The translations under genes and the position numbers were made by a program. Shown here piece by piece: positions 16,445-25,176 of a DNA stretch of 64,000 nt. Position 1 is the stretch's first letter; each line of letters begins with the position of its first letter. The notes below the pieces were generated by a model, which saw nothing but the letters and a program-made list of their open reading frames with translations, was not told the origin of the DNA and did no database searches. This DNA comes from Rhodococcus sp. KRD197. Lineage in GTDB: Bacteria; Actinomycetota; Actinomycetes; Mycobacteriales; Mycobacteriaceae. The DNA lies in contig NZ_JABFAO010000011.1 of the NCBI RefSeq assembly GCF_017168235.1, forward strand, positions 431,513-495,512. The letters are read 5' to 3'.

Positions 16445-17227
16445 TCACTTGCCCTGGATGTCCGGAGAGTCGAGGGTTCCCCAACGCGACGGGGGCAGTG
16501 CGATCATGAAGGCTTTGCCGATGACATTGTCGACCGGGACGGTTCCCATCAGCTCATCGGAGACGTGAAAGCGTGAATCGGCGGAATTGCTCCTGTTGTC
16601 GCCCATGACCCACAGATTTCCTTCGGGAACAGTCACGGCCGGGAAGCAGCGGCCCGATTTCAGCTCGGTGTCGCATGTGAGTTCTCCGGGCACGAACGGG
16701 AAGTCCATCTGCACGTACGGTTCGTCGAGGGGTTGGCCGTCCACGAGAACGCGTCCTTGGTCGTCGCAGCACTCGACGGTCTGACCGCCGGTTGCGATGA
16801 CGCGCTTGACCAGATCGTTCTCGTCCGGCGCAACGATCCCGATGACCGACCCCACCTCCTGGGCGCCGCGAACGATCGTGTTCGACGAACGGGTGGACAC
16901 GAAATCGCTGTTCCATGAATCCGGACCGCGAAAGACCACGACGTCTCCGGGTTGCGGGTCCCCGAATCGGTAGCCGATCTTCTCGACGACTATTCGATCA
17001 CCGGTGCAGCCGACGCAACCGTGCAGCGTTGGTTCCATCGATTCCGATGGGATGAGGTAGACACGCGCGATGAACGTCTGCAGCACGAAGCTCAGGACGA
17101 GGGCGACGAGAATCAGGATCGGCAGCTCACGCCAGAAGGATCGCTGTTTCTTCCCGCGATGCGTGTTCTCCGAGTTCTCGCTCGGCGAGCTGTTCGGGCC
17201 GTGAGGATCCTGCGGGGAATCTGACAC
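16445..17227 (-). CDS. lepB: signal peptidase I
   Basis: LepB removes signal peptides from exported proteins at the outer face of the cytoplasmic membrane. The 260-residue protein has a charged, Ser-rich cytoplasmic start, one transmembrane helix (about 35-53), the nucleophile S63 in IPSESMEPT, the general base K141 in LVKRVIATGG, and the conserved GDNRSNSADSR box. Two cysteine pairs (CVGC and ECC) lie in the exported part. The start is GTG. It is followed by rnhB and separated from rplS by the rplS terminator. Confidence 0.95.
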   Translation of the reverse strand: MSDSPQDPHGPNSSPSENSENTHRGKKQRSFWRELPILILVALVLSFVLQTFIARVYLIPSESMEPTLHGCVGCTGDRIVVEKIGYRFGDPQPGDVVVFRGPDSWNSDFVSTRSSNTIVRGAQEVGSVIGIVAPDENDLVKRVIATGGQTVECCDDQGRVLVDGQPLDEPYVQMDFPFVPGELTCDTELKSGRCFPAVTVPEGNLWVMGDNRSNSADSRFHVSDELMGTVPVDNVIGKAFMIALPPSRWGTLDSPDIQGK

Positions 17228-17315
17228 CGCACCAGATTAACCGCATCGGCGACGAGCCATGGACGGAGCGTCGACACGACGCGCCGCGGCAGGCTGGGCA
17301 CCGTGACACACGAAA

Positions 17316-17349
17316 AGCGCCGTACCGCCTTGCGAGGCGATACGGCGCT
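17316..17349 (-). terminator. hairpin terminator after rplS
   Basis: A 15-bp inverted repeat (17316-17330 against 17335-17349, one mismatch that can pair G-U) with a TGCG loop, 25 bp beyond the rplS stop. The transcript reads UUUU soon after the stem on the minus strand, as expected for intrinsic termination. Confidence 0.8.
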
Positions 17350-17373
17350 GGTCGAACCACTGAATATGTGCAG

Positions 17374-17715
17374 TCAGCGCTTTTCTTTGATCTTCGCGGC
17401 CTTGCCACGGAGGTCGCGCAGGTAGTACAGCTTCGCGCGACGAACGTCGCCGCGTGTGAGTACCTCGAGCTGCGCAATGTTCGGGCTGTGAACCGGGAAG
17501 GTTCGCTCGACGCCGACGCCGAACGACACCTTACGAACGGTGAACGTCTCGCGGACGCCACCACCCTGGCGACGGATGACGACGCCCTTGAAGATCTGCA
17601 CGCGCTCCTTCGAGCCTTCGATAACCTTGACGTGCACGTTGAGCGTGTCGCCGGGACGGAAGTCGGGAACGTCGCTGCGCAGCGACTGCTTGTCCAAGAA
17701 GTCCAAAGTGTTCAT
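17374..17715 (-). CDS. rplS: 50S ribosomal protein L19
   Basis: L19 sits at the interface of the ribosomal subunits. The 113-residue protein is standard: [55 protein letters not shown], and the C-terminal [25 protein letters not shown] at 17715 has AGGATGG upstream; the longer frame before it lacks homology. It appears monocistronic, with its own terminator, before lepB. Confidence 0.97.
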   Translation of the reverse strand: MNTLDFLDKQSLRSDVPDFRPGDTLNVHVKVIEGSKERVQIFKGVVIRRQGGGVRETFTVRKVSFGVGVERTFPVHSPNIAQLEVLTRGDVRRAKLYYLRDLRGKAAKIKEKR

Positions 17716-17859
17716 GTGGTGGGGCCATCCTTGCGTTCTTCGCACGAGTAGAGGAACCGAGCGGCGCCGCGGATTCGCGGCACTCGGACTGGTTCGTACT
17801 CCGATCAGGTGTGTGCCCGGAACAGGCAACCCCACCATTGTGCCAGATTGGGGGCGCGG

Positions 17860-18738
17860 TTACGAAATCACGCGTGCTCGCTGCCTCGAAGGCGACGGCG
17901 CCGGAGCGGCCTGCACGGTCCGATCGAGCTCGTTCTCCGTTGCGGCGACGGCACGGTCGATATCCGGCTTGCCCGCGATCAGATCCTGCAGGTAGATCTT
18001 CGCGCCGACAACCGGCCGCCGTAGATTCCGCTCGCGCTGCAGCGCCCGGTACATCTTCTTCGGCCGTTTCGTGTATCTCCACCTCGCCCACGGCGCACCC
18101 GGCCTGCTCAACCGCACCGCGCCGACGACGAGCAGCGGACCCACGAAGAGCCCGAGCAACCCCGTCCATATCTTCCCTTTGAGTACGACGACCGCGCACA
18201 GCCCGAGATGGGCGAGCGCGAGAGCGAGGTAGCCGAAGCGGATGAGCGGTTCGGGGTCTCGACGCATGTCGGTGACTTCGAGCAGCTCGAGCGGATGGAA
18301 GCCGAGAAGAAGCAGTCCGGTCCCGGCGACCGCAACGAACACGGCATCCACCGACGCTCGCCCCTGTTCCGACCAGTAGACATCTTCGAGGTAGAAGATC
18401 AGCGCGAACTCGTCGAGTACCAACGCGGCCCCGACGCCGAACAGCGCAGCGAGTACCGCCGCCGTCTCGCGGGTTGCGTCCTCGAACACGGCGATGAGCG
18501 CAACGCCTGCCACGAGCATCAGGACGACGCCGAACACGACGTGGTGCACGTGATGCCCACCCGGGGTGATGTTGCCGGGCCACCACGAAACCTGCGCCCT
18601 GATCATCCTGACGCTCAGGCGAATCAGGACGAAACCGGCGAGAAATCCCAACAGGAAGCACAGCAGTGGTAGCCGTCCTTGCGAAATGATCTCGCGGTTG
18701 AACCAGTCCACTTCGGCCCGCCACCCTTCCTCGGCCAA
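17860..18738 (-). CDS. polytopic membrane protein, unknown function
   Basis: This is a 292-residue protein with about six hydrophobic helices in residues 20-210 (for instance LPLLCFLLGFLAGFVLI, VVFGVVLMLVAGVALIAVF, ALFGVGAALVLDEFALIFYL). It carries a His-rich loop, GGHHVHHVVFG, and a cytoplasmic basic C-terminal tail of about 80 residues (RYTKRPKKMYRALQRERN). I do not recognise a named family. The HHVHH cluster next to a helix, plus acidic DEFAL and LEDVYW in the next ones, could bind a metal, but this is only suggestive. The apparent start is TTG; a GTG at 18711 is an alternative. It lies 53 bp downstream of tex on the same strand. Confidence 0.7.
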   Translation of the reverse strand: MAEEGWRAEVDWFNREIISQGRLPLLCFLLGFLAGFVLIRLSVRMIRAQVSWWPGNITPGGHHVHHVVFGVVLMLVAGVALIAVFEDATRETAAVLAALFGVGAALVLDEFALIFYLEDVYWSEQGRASVDAVFVAVAGTGLLLLGFHPLELLEVTDMRRDPEPLIRFGYLALALAHLGLCAVVVLKGKIWTGLLGLFVGPLLVVGAVRLSRPGAPWARWRYTKRPKKMYRALQRERNLRRPVVGAKIYLQDLIAGKPDIDRAVAATENELDRTVQAAPAPSPSRQRARVIS

Positions 18739-18791
18739 GATTCGCCCGAATCGCTTGCGATTACTTGCTCATCTTGCCCGAGGCCGTGGGT

Positions 18792-21146
18792 CTACTTCCC
18801 GAATCCGGCCTTTCGGAGTGCATCGGCCATCGAGCCGCCGGCAGGCGTGCTTGCCTGACGGCCACCGCGACTGTCCCGACGCTCGGACTGTCGGCGGCGA
18901 TCCTCGCCACCGCGTCCGGCACCGGCGTCGGGCCTGCTGCCCCGCGGGCCGCCGCCGGACACCGCCGCATCACGTGGTTTGCCCTTCGTGGTGGAGCCGG
19001 GTTCGTCGTCCAGTCGCAGACTGAGGCCGATTCGCTGGCGGGGGATATCGACCTCCATGACCTTGACCTTGACGACGTCGCCGGACTTGACGACCTCACG
19101 AGGATCCTTGACGAAGCTGTGCGACATGGCGGAGACGTGGACGAGCCCGTCTTGGTGCACGCCGACGTCCACGAATGCGCCGAAGGCCGCGACATTGGTG
19201 CCCACACCCTCGAGTGTCATGCCCGGCTCGAGGTCGGCGACCTTCTCGATTCCCGCGGCGAATGTCGCCGTCTTGAACTCGGGACGTGGGTCCCGGCCGG
19301 GCTTGTCGAGCTCGGCGATGATGTCGGTCACCGTCGGGATCCCGAAGCGCTCGTCGGCGAACTGCTTCGGATTCAAGGTACTGAGCAGGGCACTGTTTCC
19401 GATCACTTCGCGTACACCTACACCGGCGGAGTCGACGATCCGGCGAACCACCGGGTACGCCTCCGGATGCACGCTGGACCGGTCGAGTGGGTCGGCACCG
19501 CCTGAGATCCGGAGGAACCCCGCACACTGTTCGAATGCCTTGGGGCCGAGGCGGGCGACATCCTTGAGCTCGGACCGGCTACCGAACGGCCCATGCTGGT
19601 CGCGATGCGAGACGATGCTCTCGGCGAGCGATCCGGCAATTCCCGACACCCTCGCCAGCAGCGGTACCGAAGCGGTGTTGACGTCGACGCCGACCGCGTT
19701 CACCGCGTCCTCGACCACGGCACCGAGCGAACGTGCGAGCAGCGATTCCGATATGTCGTGCTGATACTGGCCGACGCCGATCGACTTCGGATCGATCTTG
19801 ACCAGTTCCGCGAGCGGGTCCTGGAGACGCCTGGCGATGGAGACGGCACCGCGAATCGACACGTCGAGTTCGGGTAGTTCGCTCGATGCATACGCCGAAG
19901 CCGAATACACGGACGCGCCGGCCTCGGAGACGACGATCTTGGTCAGTCCAGCTGCGGGGTACTTGGCGATCAACTCCGCTGCGAGCGAATCGGTTTCCCG
20001 GGAGGCCGTGCCGTTGCCGATGGCGATGAGCTGAACAGAGTGTTTGGCAGCAAGGGCCGCAAGGGTTGCGAGGGCCTGATCCCACTTGCCCTGCGGCTTG
20101 TGCGGATAGATGGTGTCGTAGTCGACGACCTTTCCGGTCGAATCGACGACGGCCACCTTGGTGCCGGTGCGAAAGCCGGGGTCCAGGCCCATGGTGGCTC
20201 TGTTGCCGGCGGGCGCCGCGAGCAACAGATCCTTCAGATTCGTGGCGAACACGTCGACAGCGTCCTTCTCGGCGGACTGCCGCAGCCGCATTCGAACATC
20301 GATAGCCATCGTGACCATGAGTTTGGTACGCCACGCCCACCTGACGGTATCGAGCAGCCAGCGGTCCGCGGGGCGACCACGGTCGGCGATGTCGAACTTG
20401 GTGGCGATACGACCCTCGTACACCGTCGGCACCCCCCGAGGCGTTTCCTCCTGGTCGGGCTCGAGGCCGAGTGAAAGGACATCCTCCTTCTCGCCACGGA
20501 ATGCAGCCAGAATGCGGTGCGACGGGAGCGAGGTGAACGGCTCCGAGAACTCGAAGTAGTCGGCGAACTTGGCCCCCTCGTCCTCCTTGCCCTTCCGAAC
20601 GGTCGAGGTCAGCCGTCCACGCGTCCACATCAGTTCGCGCAGTTCACCGACGAGGTCCGGATCCTCGGCGAACCTTTCCACCAGGATGGCGCGCGCCCCG
20701 TCGAGTTGCTCGCTGTCGAAACTCGCGGGGTCGGTGGACGGATCTGAGATGAGCGCGTCGGCGACGGGTTCATGTCCGGCCTCACGGGCGATCTGCGCTT
20801 TGGTGCGCCGCTTGGGCTTGAACGGGAGATAGATGTCCTCGACGCGCGCCTTTGTCTCGGCGAGCATCAGGGACTGCTCCAGCGCCTCGTCCAGCTTGCC
20901 CTGCGAGCGAATCGACTCGATCACCGCATCGCGTCGCTCGTCGAGCTCGCGCAGGTACCGCAGGCGTTCCTCGAGTTGACGCAGCTGCGCGTCGTCGAGC
21001 ATGCCGGTGACTTCCTTGCGGTACCGGGCGATGAACGGGACGGTGGAACCTCCGTCCAAGAGGTCCACGGCCGCGGCCACCTGACCCTCACGAACGTCGA
21101 GTTCCTCGGCTATGCGCTTGTTCACAGTTTTCAGAGCAATCGTCAC
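18792..21146 (-). CDS. tex: Tex-family RNA-binding transcription accessory protein
   Basis: Tex proteins bind nucleic acid and associate with transcription. The 784-residue product follows the family order: helical N domain (VPFIARYRKEVTGMLDDAQLRQLEERL), YqgF-like RNase-H fold (ATMGLDPGFRTGTKVAVVD), helix-hairpin-helix region (NTASVPLLARVSGI), and a C-terminal S1 domain at about 645-715 (GMTLEGVGTNVAAFGAFVDVG). The last 70 residues are an Arg/Gly/Ser-rich disordered tail with RGG-like spacing. The start is GTG at 21146, beginning TIALKTVNKRIAEEL. It is divergent from the LppW-like gene by 63 bp. Confidence 0.94.
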   Translation of the reverse strand: MTIALKTVNKRIAEELDVREGQVAAAVDLLDGGSTVPFIARYRKEVTGMLDDAQLRQLEERLRYLRELDERRDAVIESIRSQGKLDEALEQSLMLAETKARVEDIYLPFKPKRRTKAQIAREAGHEPVADALISDPSTDPASFDSEQLDGARAILVERFAEDPDLVGELRELMWTRGRLTSTVRKGKEDEGAKFADYFEFSEPFTSLPSHRILAAFRGEKEDVLSLGLEPDQEETPRGVPTVYEGRIATKFDIADRGRPADRWLLDTVRWAWRTKLMVTMAIDVRMRLRQSAEKDAVDVFATNLKDLLLAAPAGNRATMGLDPGFRTGTKVAVVDSTGKVVDYDTIYPHKPQGKWDQALATLAALAAKHSVQLIAIGNGTASRETDSLAAELIAKYPAAGLTKIVVSEAGASVYSASAYASSELPELDVSIRGAVSIARRLQDPLAELVKIDPKSIGVGQYQHDISESLLARSLGAVVEDAVNAVGVDVNTASVPLLARVSGIAGSLAESIVSHRDQHGPFGSRSELKDVARLGPKAFEQCAGFLRISGGADPLDRSSVHPEAYPVVRRIVDSAGVGVREVIGNSALLSTLNPKQFADERFGIPTVTDIIAELDKPGRDPRPEFKTATFAAGIEKVADLEPGMTLEGVGTNVAAFGAFVDVGVHQDGLVHVSAMSHSFVKDPREVVKSGDVVKVKVMEVDIPRQRIGLSLRLDDEPGSTTKGKPRDAAVSGGGPRGSRPDAGAGRGGEDRRRQSERRDSRGGRQASTPAGGSMADALRKAGFGK

Positions 21147-21209
21147 GGCGCACGACCCTACAGCTACCCTGGGACAGGTAGTTCAGGGACCAGTGTGGGA
21201 GACCTACAG

Positions 21210-22172
21210 ATGTCCAGGCCGCTGCAGGTTTTGGCTGTTTCGAGCGCGGCCTTGGTCGTGTCTGTTGGGCTGCTGATTCAATCGGGGTGTTCCATCCCCG
21301 AGGAGTCACCAGCTTCCAAGTCGACGACTTCGACCGTGTCCTCACCCTTCCCTGATATCGAGACCGTCGACGGCCTCGCTCTCGAAGCACGTATACCCGA
21401 GGCACTCTCGTCCGCAGCTGGGCGCGGAGCGGATGTTCGCTTCGCGCTTCTGGACCGCCGGACCGGCGCATACTTCGCCAGTGGCGATACCGATCAGCTC
21501 GAAACAGCTTCTGTATCGAAGCTTTTCATCGTCGATGATGTGCTGCGTGGAGCCGAGCTGACGCAGACCTCGGTGGCCGCGGACGACCTCGCGTCGATCA
21601 CGACGATGCTGACTTCCTCGGACGACAGCGCGGCGACCTACCTCTGGTCGAAGTACGGCGGAAGTGACATCGTCGAACGCGTCGCCCAGCGGTACGGGCT
21701 GGCATTCACCACAGCTCCGTGGGATGGGCAGTGGTGGAACACAACCACATCGGCCGGCGACATCGTGGCGTACTACAACAGACTGCTCGACGGCAGAGGC
21801 GGCCTATCGCCCGCATCGACAGCAGTGATGCTCGGATTGCTGCGCGAGTCCGCGCCGGTCGCGACGGACGGGTATCTACAACACTTCGGAATTGTGGACG
21901 GTCTTCCCAGCGAAGCGATTCACGCGGTCAAACAGGGGTGGATGTGCTGCATCGTGGGCCGTTGGCTCCACCTCTCGACCGGCACGGTAGGTGTCGACAA
22001 CAGATACGTGATCGCGATTCTGTCACGCGAAGAGATCCAATACGACGATGGCGTCGAGCGATTTCCGGACACCTCGGTCTTCGACGTCAGCGATGACAGC
22101 AGCGCCCGCCACGCAAGGGACACGGTAACCGGCTTCGTGAACATGCTCTTTCCCGACGGACGCATCGACTAG
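21210..22172 (+). CDS. exported LppW-like serine-hydrolase-fold protein
   Basis: The 320-residue protein has a hydrophobic export signal (8-26) ending in SGC27; Gln at -3 makes this a poor lipobox, so lipidation is doubtful. A Ser/Thr-rich spacer leads to a penicillin-binding/class A beta-lactamase-like domain. S101-x-x-K104 is intact (SVSK). The second motif reads SDD rather than SDN (SSDDSAATYLW), and the third is KQG (AVKQGWMC) rather than KTG. Its place beside trmD-rimM-rpsP and rplS corresponds to lppW in M. tuberculosis (from memory). It may be a cell-wall acylated-enzyme relative or a non-catalytic binder. ATG with GGGAG upstream. Confidence 0.72.
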   Translation: MSRPLQVLAVSSAALVVSVGLLIQSGCSIPEESPASKSTTSTVSSPFPDIETVDGLALEARIPEALSSAAGRGADVRFALLDRRTGAYFASGDTDQLETASVSKLFIVDDVLRGAELTQTSVAADDLASITTMLTSSDDSAATYLWSKYGGSDIVERVAQRYGLAFTTAPWDGQWWNTTTSAGDIVAYYNRLLDGRGGLSPASTAVMLGLLRESAPVATDGYLQHFGIVDGLPSEAIHAVKQGWMCCIVGRWLHLSTGTVGVDNRYVIAILSREEIQYDDGVERFPDTSVFDVSDDSSARHARDTVTGFVNMLFPDGRID

Positions 22173-22191
22173 CGGGTCCACAGAAGGGCGA

Positions 22192-22872
22192 CTAGCCGTT
22201 GAGCAGATCGGGACGGCGTTCGGCGGTACGCCGCAAACCTTGTTCTCTGCGCCAGGCAGCGATCCGTCCGTGATCGCCCGAGAGCAACACCTCCGGTACG
22301 TCGAGCCCGCGCCAACTCACCGGTCGCGTATAGCTGGGGCCTTCGAGAACGCCATCGGAGAACGAATCCTCCTCGTGCGATCTCTGGTTGCCCAGAACAC
22401 CGGGCAGCAAGCGAACGACGGCCTCGGTCATCACCAGCACCGCGGCCTCACCCCCGATCAGCACATAATCACCGATGCTGACTTCTTCGACTCGTACTCG
22501 TCTCGCTGCGTCGTCGAACACGCGCTGGTCGATTCCCTCATATCGCCCGCACGCGAACACCAAATGCTGTTCCTGCGACCAGCGCTCGGCAGTGCGCTGC
22601 GTGAACGGGACTCCGGCGGGAGTGGGTACCACCAGAACCGACTCGTCGGTGAGAACGTCGTCGAGGGCATCGCCCCATACTGTCGGCTTCATGACCATCC
22701 CAGGCCCGCCGCCGTACGGAGAATCGTCCACTGCCTTGTGTACATCGTGAGTCCAGGACCGCAGGTCGTGCACACCCACTCTCACGAGACCTCGGTCGAT
22801 TGCCCTGCCGAGCAGAGCCGTGCGAAGTGGTGCGAGGTACTCGGGAAAAATCGTGATGACGTCGAGGTTCAC
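22192..22872 (-). CDS. trmD: tRNA (guanine-N1)-methyltransferase TrmD
   Basis: TrmD methylates G37 of tRNAs and prevents +1 frameshifting. The 226-residue SPOUT protein has the N-terminal LDVITIFPEYLAPL, the GGGPGMVMKP loop, and the trefoil-knot segments VFACGRYEGIDQRV and EEVSIGDYVLIGGEAAVLV. The flexible LEGPSYTRP loop and GDHGRIAAWRREQ lie towards the C terminus. The start is GTG, two bases after the rimM stop. It is the last gene of the rpsP-khpA-rimM-trmD operon and converges on the LppW-like gene with a 19-bp spacer. Confidence 0.97.
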   Translation of the reverse strand: MNLDVITIFPEYLAPLRTALLGRAIDRGLVRVGVHDLRSWTHDVHKAVDDSPYGGGPGMVMKPTVWGDALDDVLTDESVLVVPTPAGVPFTQRTAERWSQEQHLVFACGRYEGIDQRVFDDAARRVRVEEVSIGDYVLIGGEAAVLVMTEAVVRLLPGVLGNQRSHEEDSFSDGVLEGPSYTRPVSWRGLDVPEVLLSGDHGRIAAWRREQGLRRTAERRPDLLNG

Positions 22873-22874
22873 TG

Positions 22875-23429
22875 CTACTCCGGGTCCAGCAGACCTTCGG
22901 GCGGATCGATCTCGACCACTCCGTCGGCCGGCGACACCGACGTGACGATCGCGGCCACGAACGGAATCAGAATCTCGGTTCGGCTACCGTCGGCCGGGCG
23001 GACGGAGAGCAACTCCCCCGCTGCCGAGTGGAGTACCTCGTGAACGGTTCCGACGACGGTGCCGTCGGACAGCCGGACGGAGAGACCTTCGAGTTCGTGA
23101 TCGTAGAACTCGTCCGGGTCATCGGACGGGGACAGATCGGCCGAGTCGACGAGGAACAGTGTTCCGCGTAACGCGTCGGCCGCACCTCTGTCCTCGATGC
23201 CACGCAAACGCAGCAGAAGCCGCCCGGAGTGCTCCCGGGCGGCTTCCACCGTATAAGCGATCGTGTCGGTACGGGCCTTTTCCTGGCTCGAAGCCTGACG
23301 TGGGGACTTTCGTCCACGCAGCACCGATCCGACGGCGAACCGATCCTCGGGCTCGTCGGTGCGAACGTCTACGACCACTTCACCTTTGATGCCGTGCGAC
23401 TTGGCAACACGACCGATCACAAGCTCCAT
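22875..23429 (-). CDS. rimM: ribosome maturation factor RimM
   Basis: RimM binds S19 and helps mature the 30S head. The 184-residue protein has the N-terminal barrel start [30 protein letters not shown] and the C-terminal PRC-barrel ([36 protein letters not shown]), ending in the family's IPFVAAIV segment and a [12 protein letters not shown] strand. ATG start, five bases after the khpA stop. The gene order rpsP-khpA-rimM-trmD is conserved widely in Gram-positives. Confidence 0.96.
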   Translation of the reverse strand: MELVIGRVAKSHGIKGEVVVDVRTDEPEDRFAVGSVLRGRKSPRQASSQEKARTDTIAYTVEAAREHSGRLLLRLRGIEDRGAADALRGTLFLVDSADLSPSDDPDEFYDHELEGLSVRLSDGTVVGTVHEVLHSAAGELLSVRPADGSRTEILIPFVAAIVTSVSPADGVVEIDPPEGLLDPE

Positions 23430-23434
23430 CGGTG

Positions 23435-23677
23435 CTATCGATCGGTATCGACGACATCGACGCGAATGCCGCGTCCGCCGATTCCGGAGACGAGCGTCCG
23501 CAGCGCGGTGGCCGTACGTCCACCGCGGCCGATGACCTTACCGAGATCGTCGGGGTGCACGTGTACCTCGACGGTGCGCCCGCGACGGCCGGTGCTCATC
23601 TCGACGCGGACGGCGTCAGGATTGGCGACGATGCCGCGAACAAGATGTTCGACGGCATCGGCGACAACGGCACTCAC
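23435..23677 (-). CDS. khpA: KH-domain RNA-binding protein (KhpA family)
   Basis: This 80-residue protein is a single KH domain with the [18 protein letters not shown] loop, where GRGG contacts RNA. Such KhpA proteins bind many RNAs, and in firmicutes they pair with KhpB/EloR in control of cell size. No KhpB is in this window. GTG start within the rpsP stop (GTGA overlap), hence probable translational coupling to S16. Confidence 0.9.
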   Translation of the reverse strand: MSAVVADAVEHLVRGIVANPDAVRVEMSTGRRGRTVEVHVHPDDLGKVIGRGGRTATALRTLVSGIGGRGIRVDVVDTDR

Positions 23678-24168
23678 TTCTCAGTAGCCTCGGCGGCCGG
23701 CGCCTCGGCCGTTTCGGTTGCAGCTGCATCATCAGACTTGGGAGCGTCAGCCTTGGGAGCGTCGGCCTCGTCGGTCTTGGCCGACTTCTTCTTCTTGGCG
23801 GTGGTGGCGTCGCCGAGCGGCTCGGCGTCGGCCTGAGCCAGCGCAGCGTTGAACAGATCCAGCTTGGACGGCTTGGGCTCGGCCACGCGGAGGGTGCCCT
23901 CGGTGCCGGGGAGTCCCTTGAACTTCTGCCAGTCACCGGTGATCTTGAGCAAGGCCTCGACGGGCTCGGTCGGCTGCGCGCCGACACCCAGCCAGTACTG
24001 CGCACGCTCGGAATCGATGTCGATGATGCTCGGATCCTGCTTGGGCTCGTACTTGCCGATGGTCTCGATTGCGCGGCCGTTGCGGCGGGTGCGCGAATCG
24101 GAGATCACTACGCGGTAGTGGGGGGTGCGGATCTTGCCGATACGCATGAGCTTGATCTTGACAGCCAT
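23674..24168 (-). CDS. rpsP: 30S ribosomal protein S16 with extended tail
   Basis: S16 is a small-subunit assembly protein. The core is clear: [40 protein letters not shown] and [15 protein letters not shown]. At 164 residues it is nearly twice the usual 80-90. The excess is a Lys then Ala/Asp/Glu-rich tail with a repeated [12 protein letters not shown] pattern, predicted disordered, a feature shared with other actinobacterial S16 proteins. ATG at 24168 with AAAGG upstream. It heads the operon with khpA, rimM and trmD. Confidence 0.96.
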   Translation of the reverse strand: MAVKIKLMRIGKIRTPHYRVVISDSRTRRNGRAIETIGKYEPKQDPSIIDIDSERAQYWLGVGAQPTEPVEALLKITGDWQKFKGLPGTEGTLRVAEPKPSKLDLFNAALAQADAEPLGDATTAKKKKSAKTDEADAPKADAPKSDDAAATETAEAPAAEATEK

Positions 24169-24348
24169 GAAGAATAGAGCCTTTCGAGTGGTCACGGCGC
24201 AATTCGGCGGTGCGCATGGGGTGCGCACCCGGTTTTGCGTTGATGGGTGTTGTGACCGCCGTTCGGTACGTAACCGGTGGACGGGCGAACAGCAGCCTAT
24301 TGTGCCAGACGAAGCCGCAGAGCAGTTAATCGCCCGCACGCAATCCGC

Positions 24349-25176
24349 TCAGGCAACGGTGAGGATTGCCAGCGCCGGGAGCGTGTTGTTCACCGAATGT
24401 GCGATGGCCGAGGCAGCCACCGACCCCGACCTCATCCGAGCGATTCCGATCGCGAGACCGCCCCATATCAGAATCACGAGCCGCCAGCTTTCGCGATGCC
24501 ACAGCGCGAACAGGACTGCGGTGACGATGAGTACGACCCACCGATTGCCGAGCCAAGCGAACCGGACGGGCGCGACTCTGCGTTCGAGCGCCCCCCACAC
24601 CATGCCTCGGAACATCACTTCCTCGCAGAACGGTGCGCCCAGCCAGATCCACAGAACGAGTACGACTTTCCACGGCATCGGGATGTCGAACAGTTCACTC
24701 AGTGGCGCTTGATCCGCGAGATCGCTGTTCGCCAGCACCACCAGGGCCAGCACGATCCCTCCCCCCAGTGCCGCAGTGCCCCAAGCGAATCCGGATCTGA
24801 GTTGTCCACCGAACTCCGACAGTGATGTCGGAAAACCGAAATCGACGATGGGCCCGTTTCCGCGGTAGGTGCTGACCACGAACGCCAGGGACATGGCGGC
24901 GACGCTCGGCACCATGATCGCGAACACGAACACAGCGTGAACGTCGGTGTCGACGACGAACGGCAACACGAGAAATCCTGCGAGATTGACCAGCAGGACG
25001 GCTGCAGCGGCGGGTATCCCCCACCGCTGACCGGGACGACGGCGGGCCGCAGCTTGCTCGGCTCGCCAACATGATTGCGAAAGACCATGATCCTGGTGGT
25101 GCACGGGGTTCATCGGCGGCATTGCAGCCCAACCAGGCAGAGCCTCATCCGGCTCGAAGTCCGATGATGCGTTCAC
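24349..25176 (-). CDS. CPBP-family intramembrane metalloprotease (CAAX/ABI)
   Basis: This 275-residue membrane protein has a cytoplasmic leader of about 50 residues, then seven to eight helices. The CPBP motifs are present: EEVMFRG (paired Glu and Arg), FALWH with the metal-ligand His, and HSVNN with the last His and Asn. The substrate is unknown; relatives process prenylated or bacteriocin-like peptides, or act as regulators. The GTG start overlaps the amidohydrolase stop by 4 bp, so it is co-translated with that gene, while rpsP lies beyond a 180-bp gap downstream. Confidence 0.85.
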   Translation of the reverse strand: MNASSDFEPDEALPGWAAMPPMNPVHHQDHGLSQSCWRAEQAAARRRPGQRWGIPAAAAVLLVNLAGFLVLPFVVDTDVHAVFVFAIMVPSVAAMSLAFVVSTYRGNGPIVDFGFPTSLSEFGGQLRSGFAWGTAALGGGIVLALVVLANSDLADQAPLSELFDIPMPWKVVLVLWIWLGAPFCEEVMFRGMVWGALERRVAPVRFAWLGNRWVVLIVTAVLFALWHRESWRLVILIWGGLAIGIARMRSGSVAASAIAHSVNNTLPALAILTVA

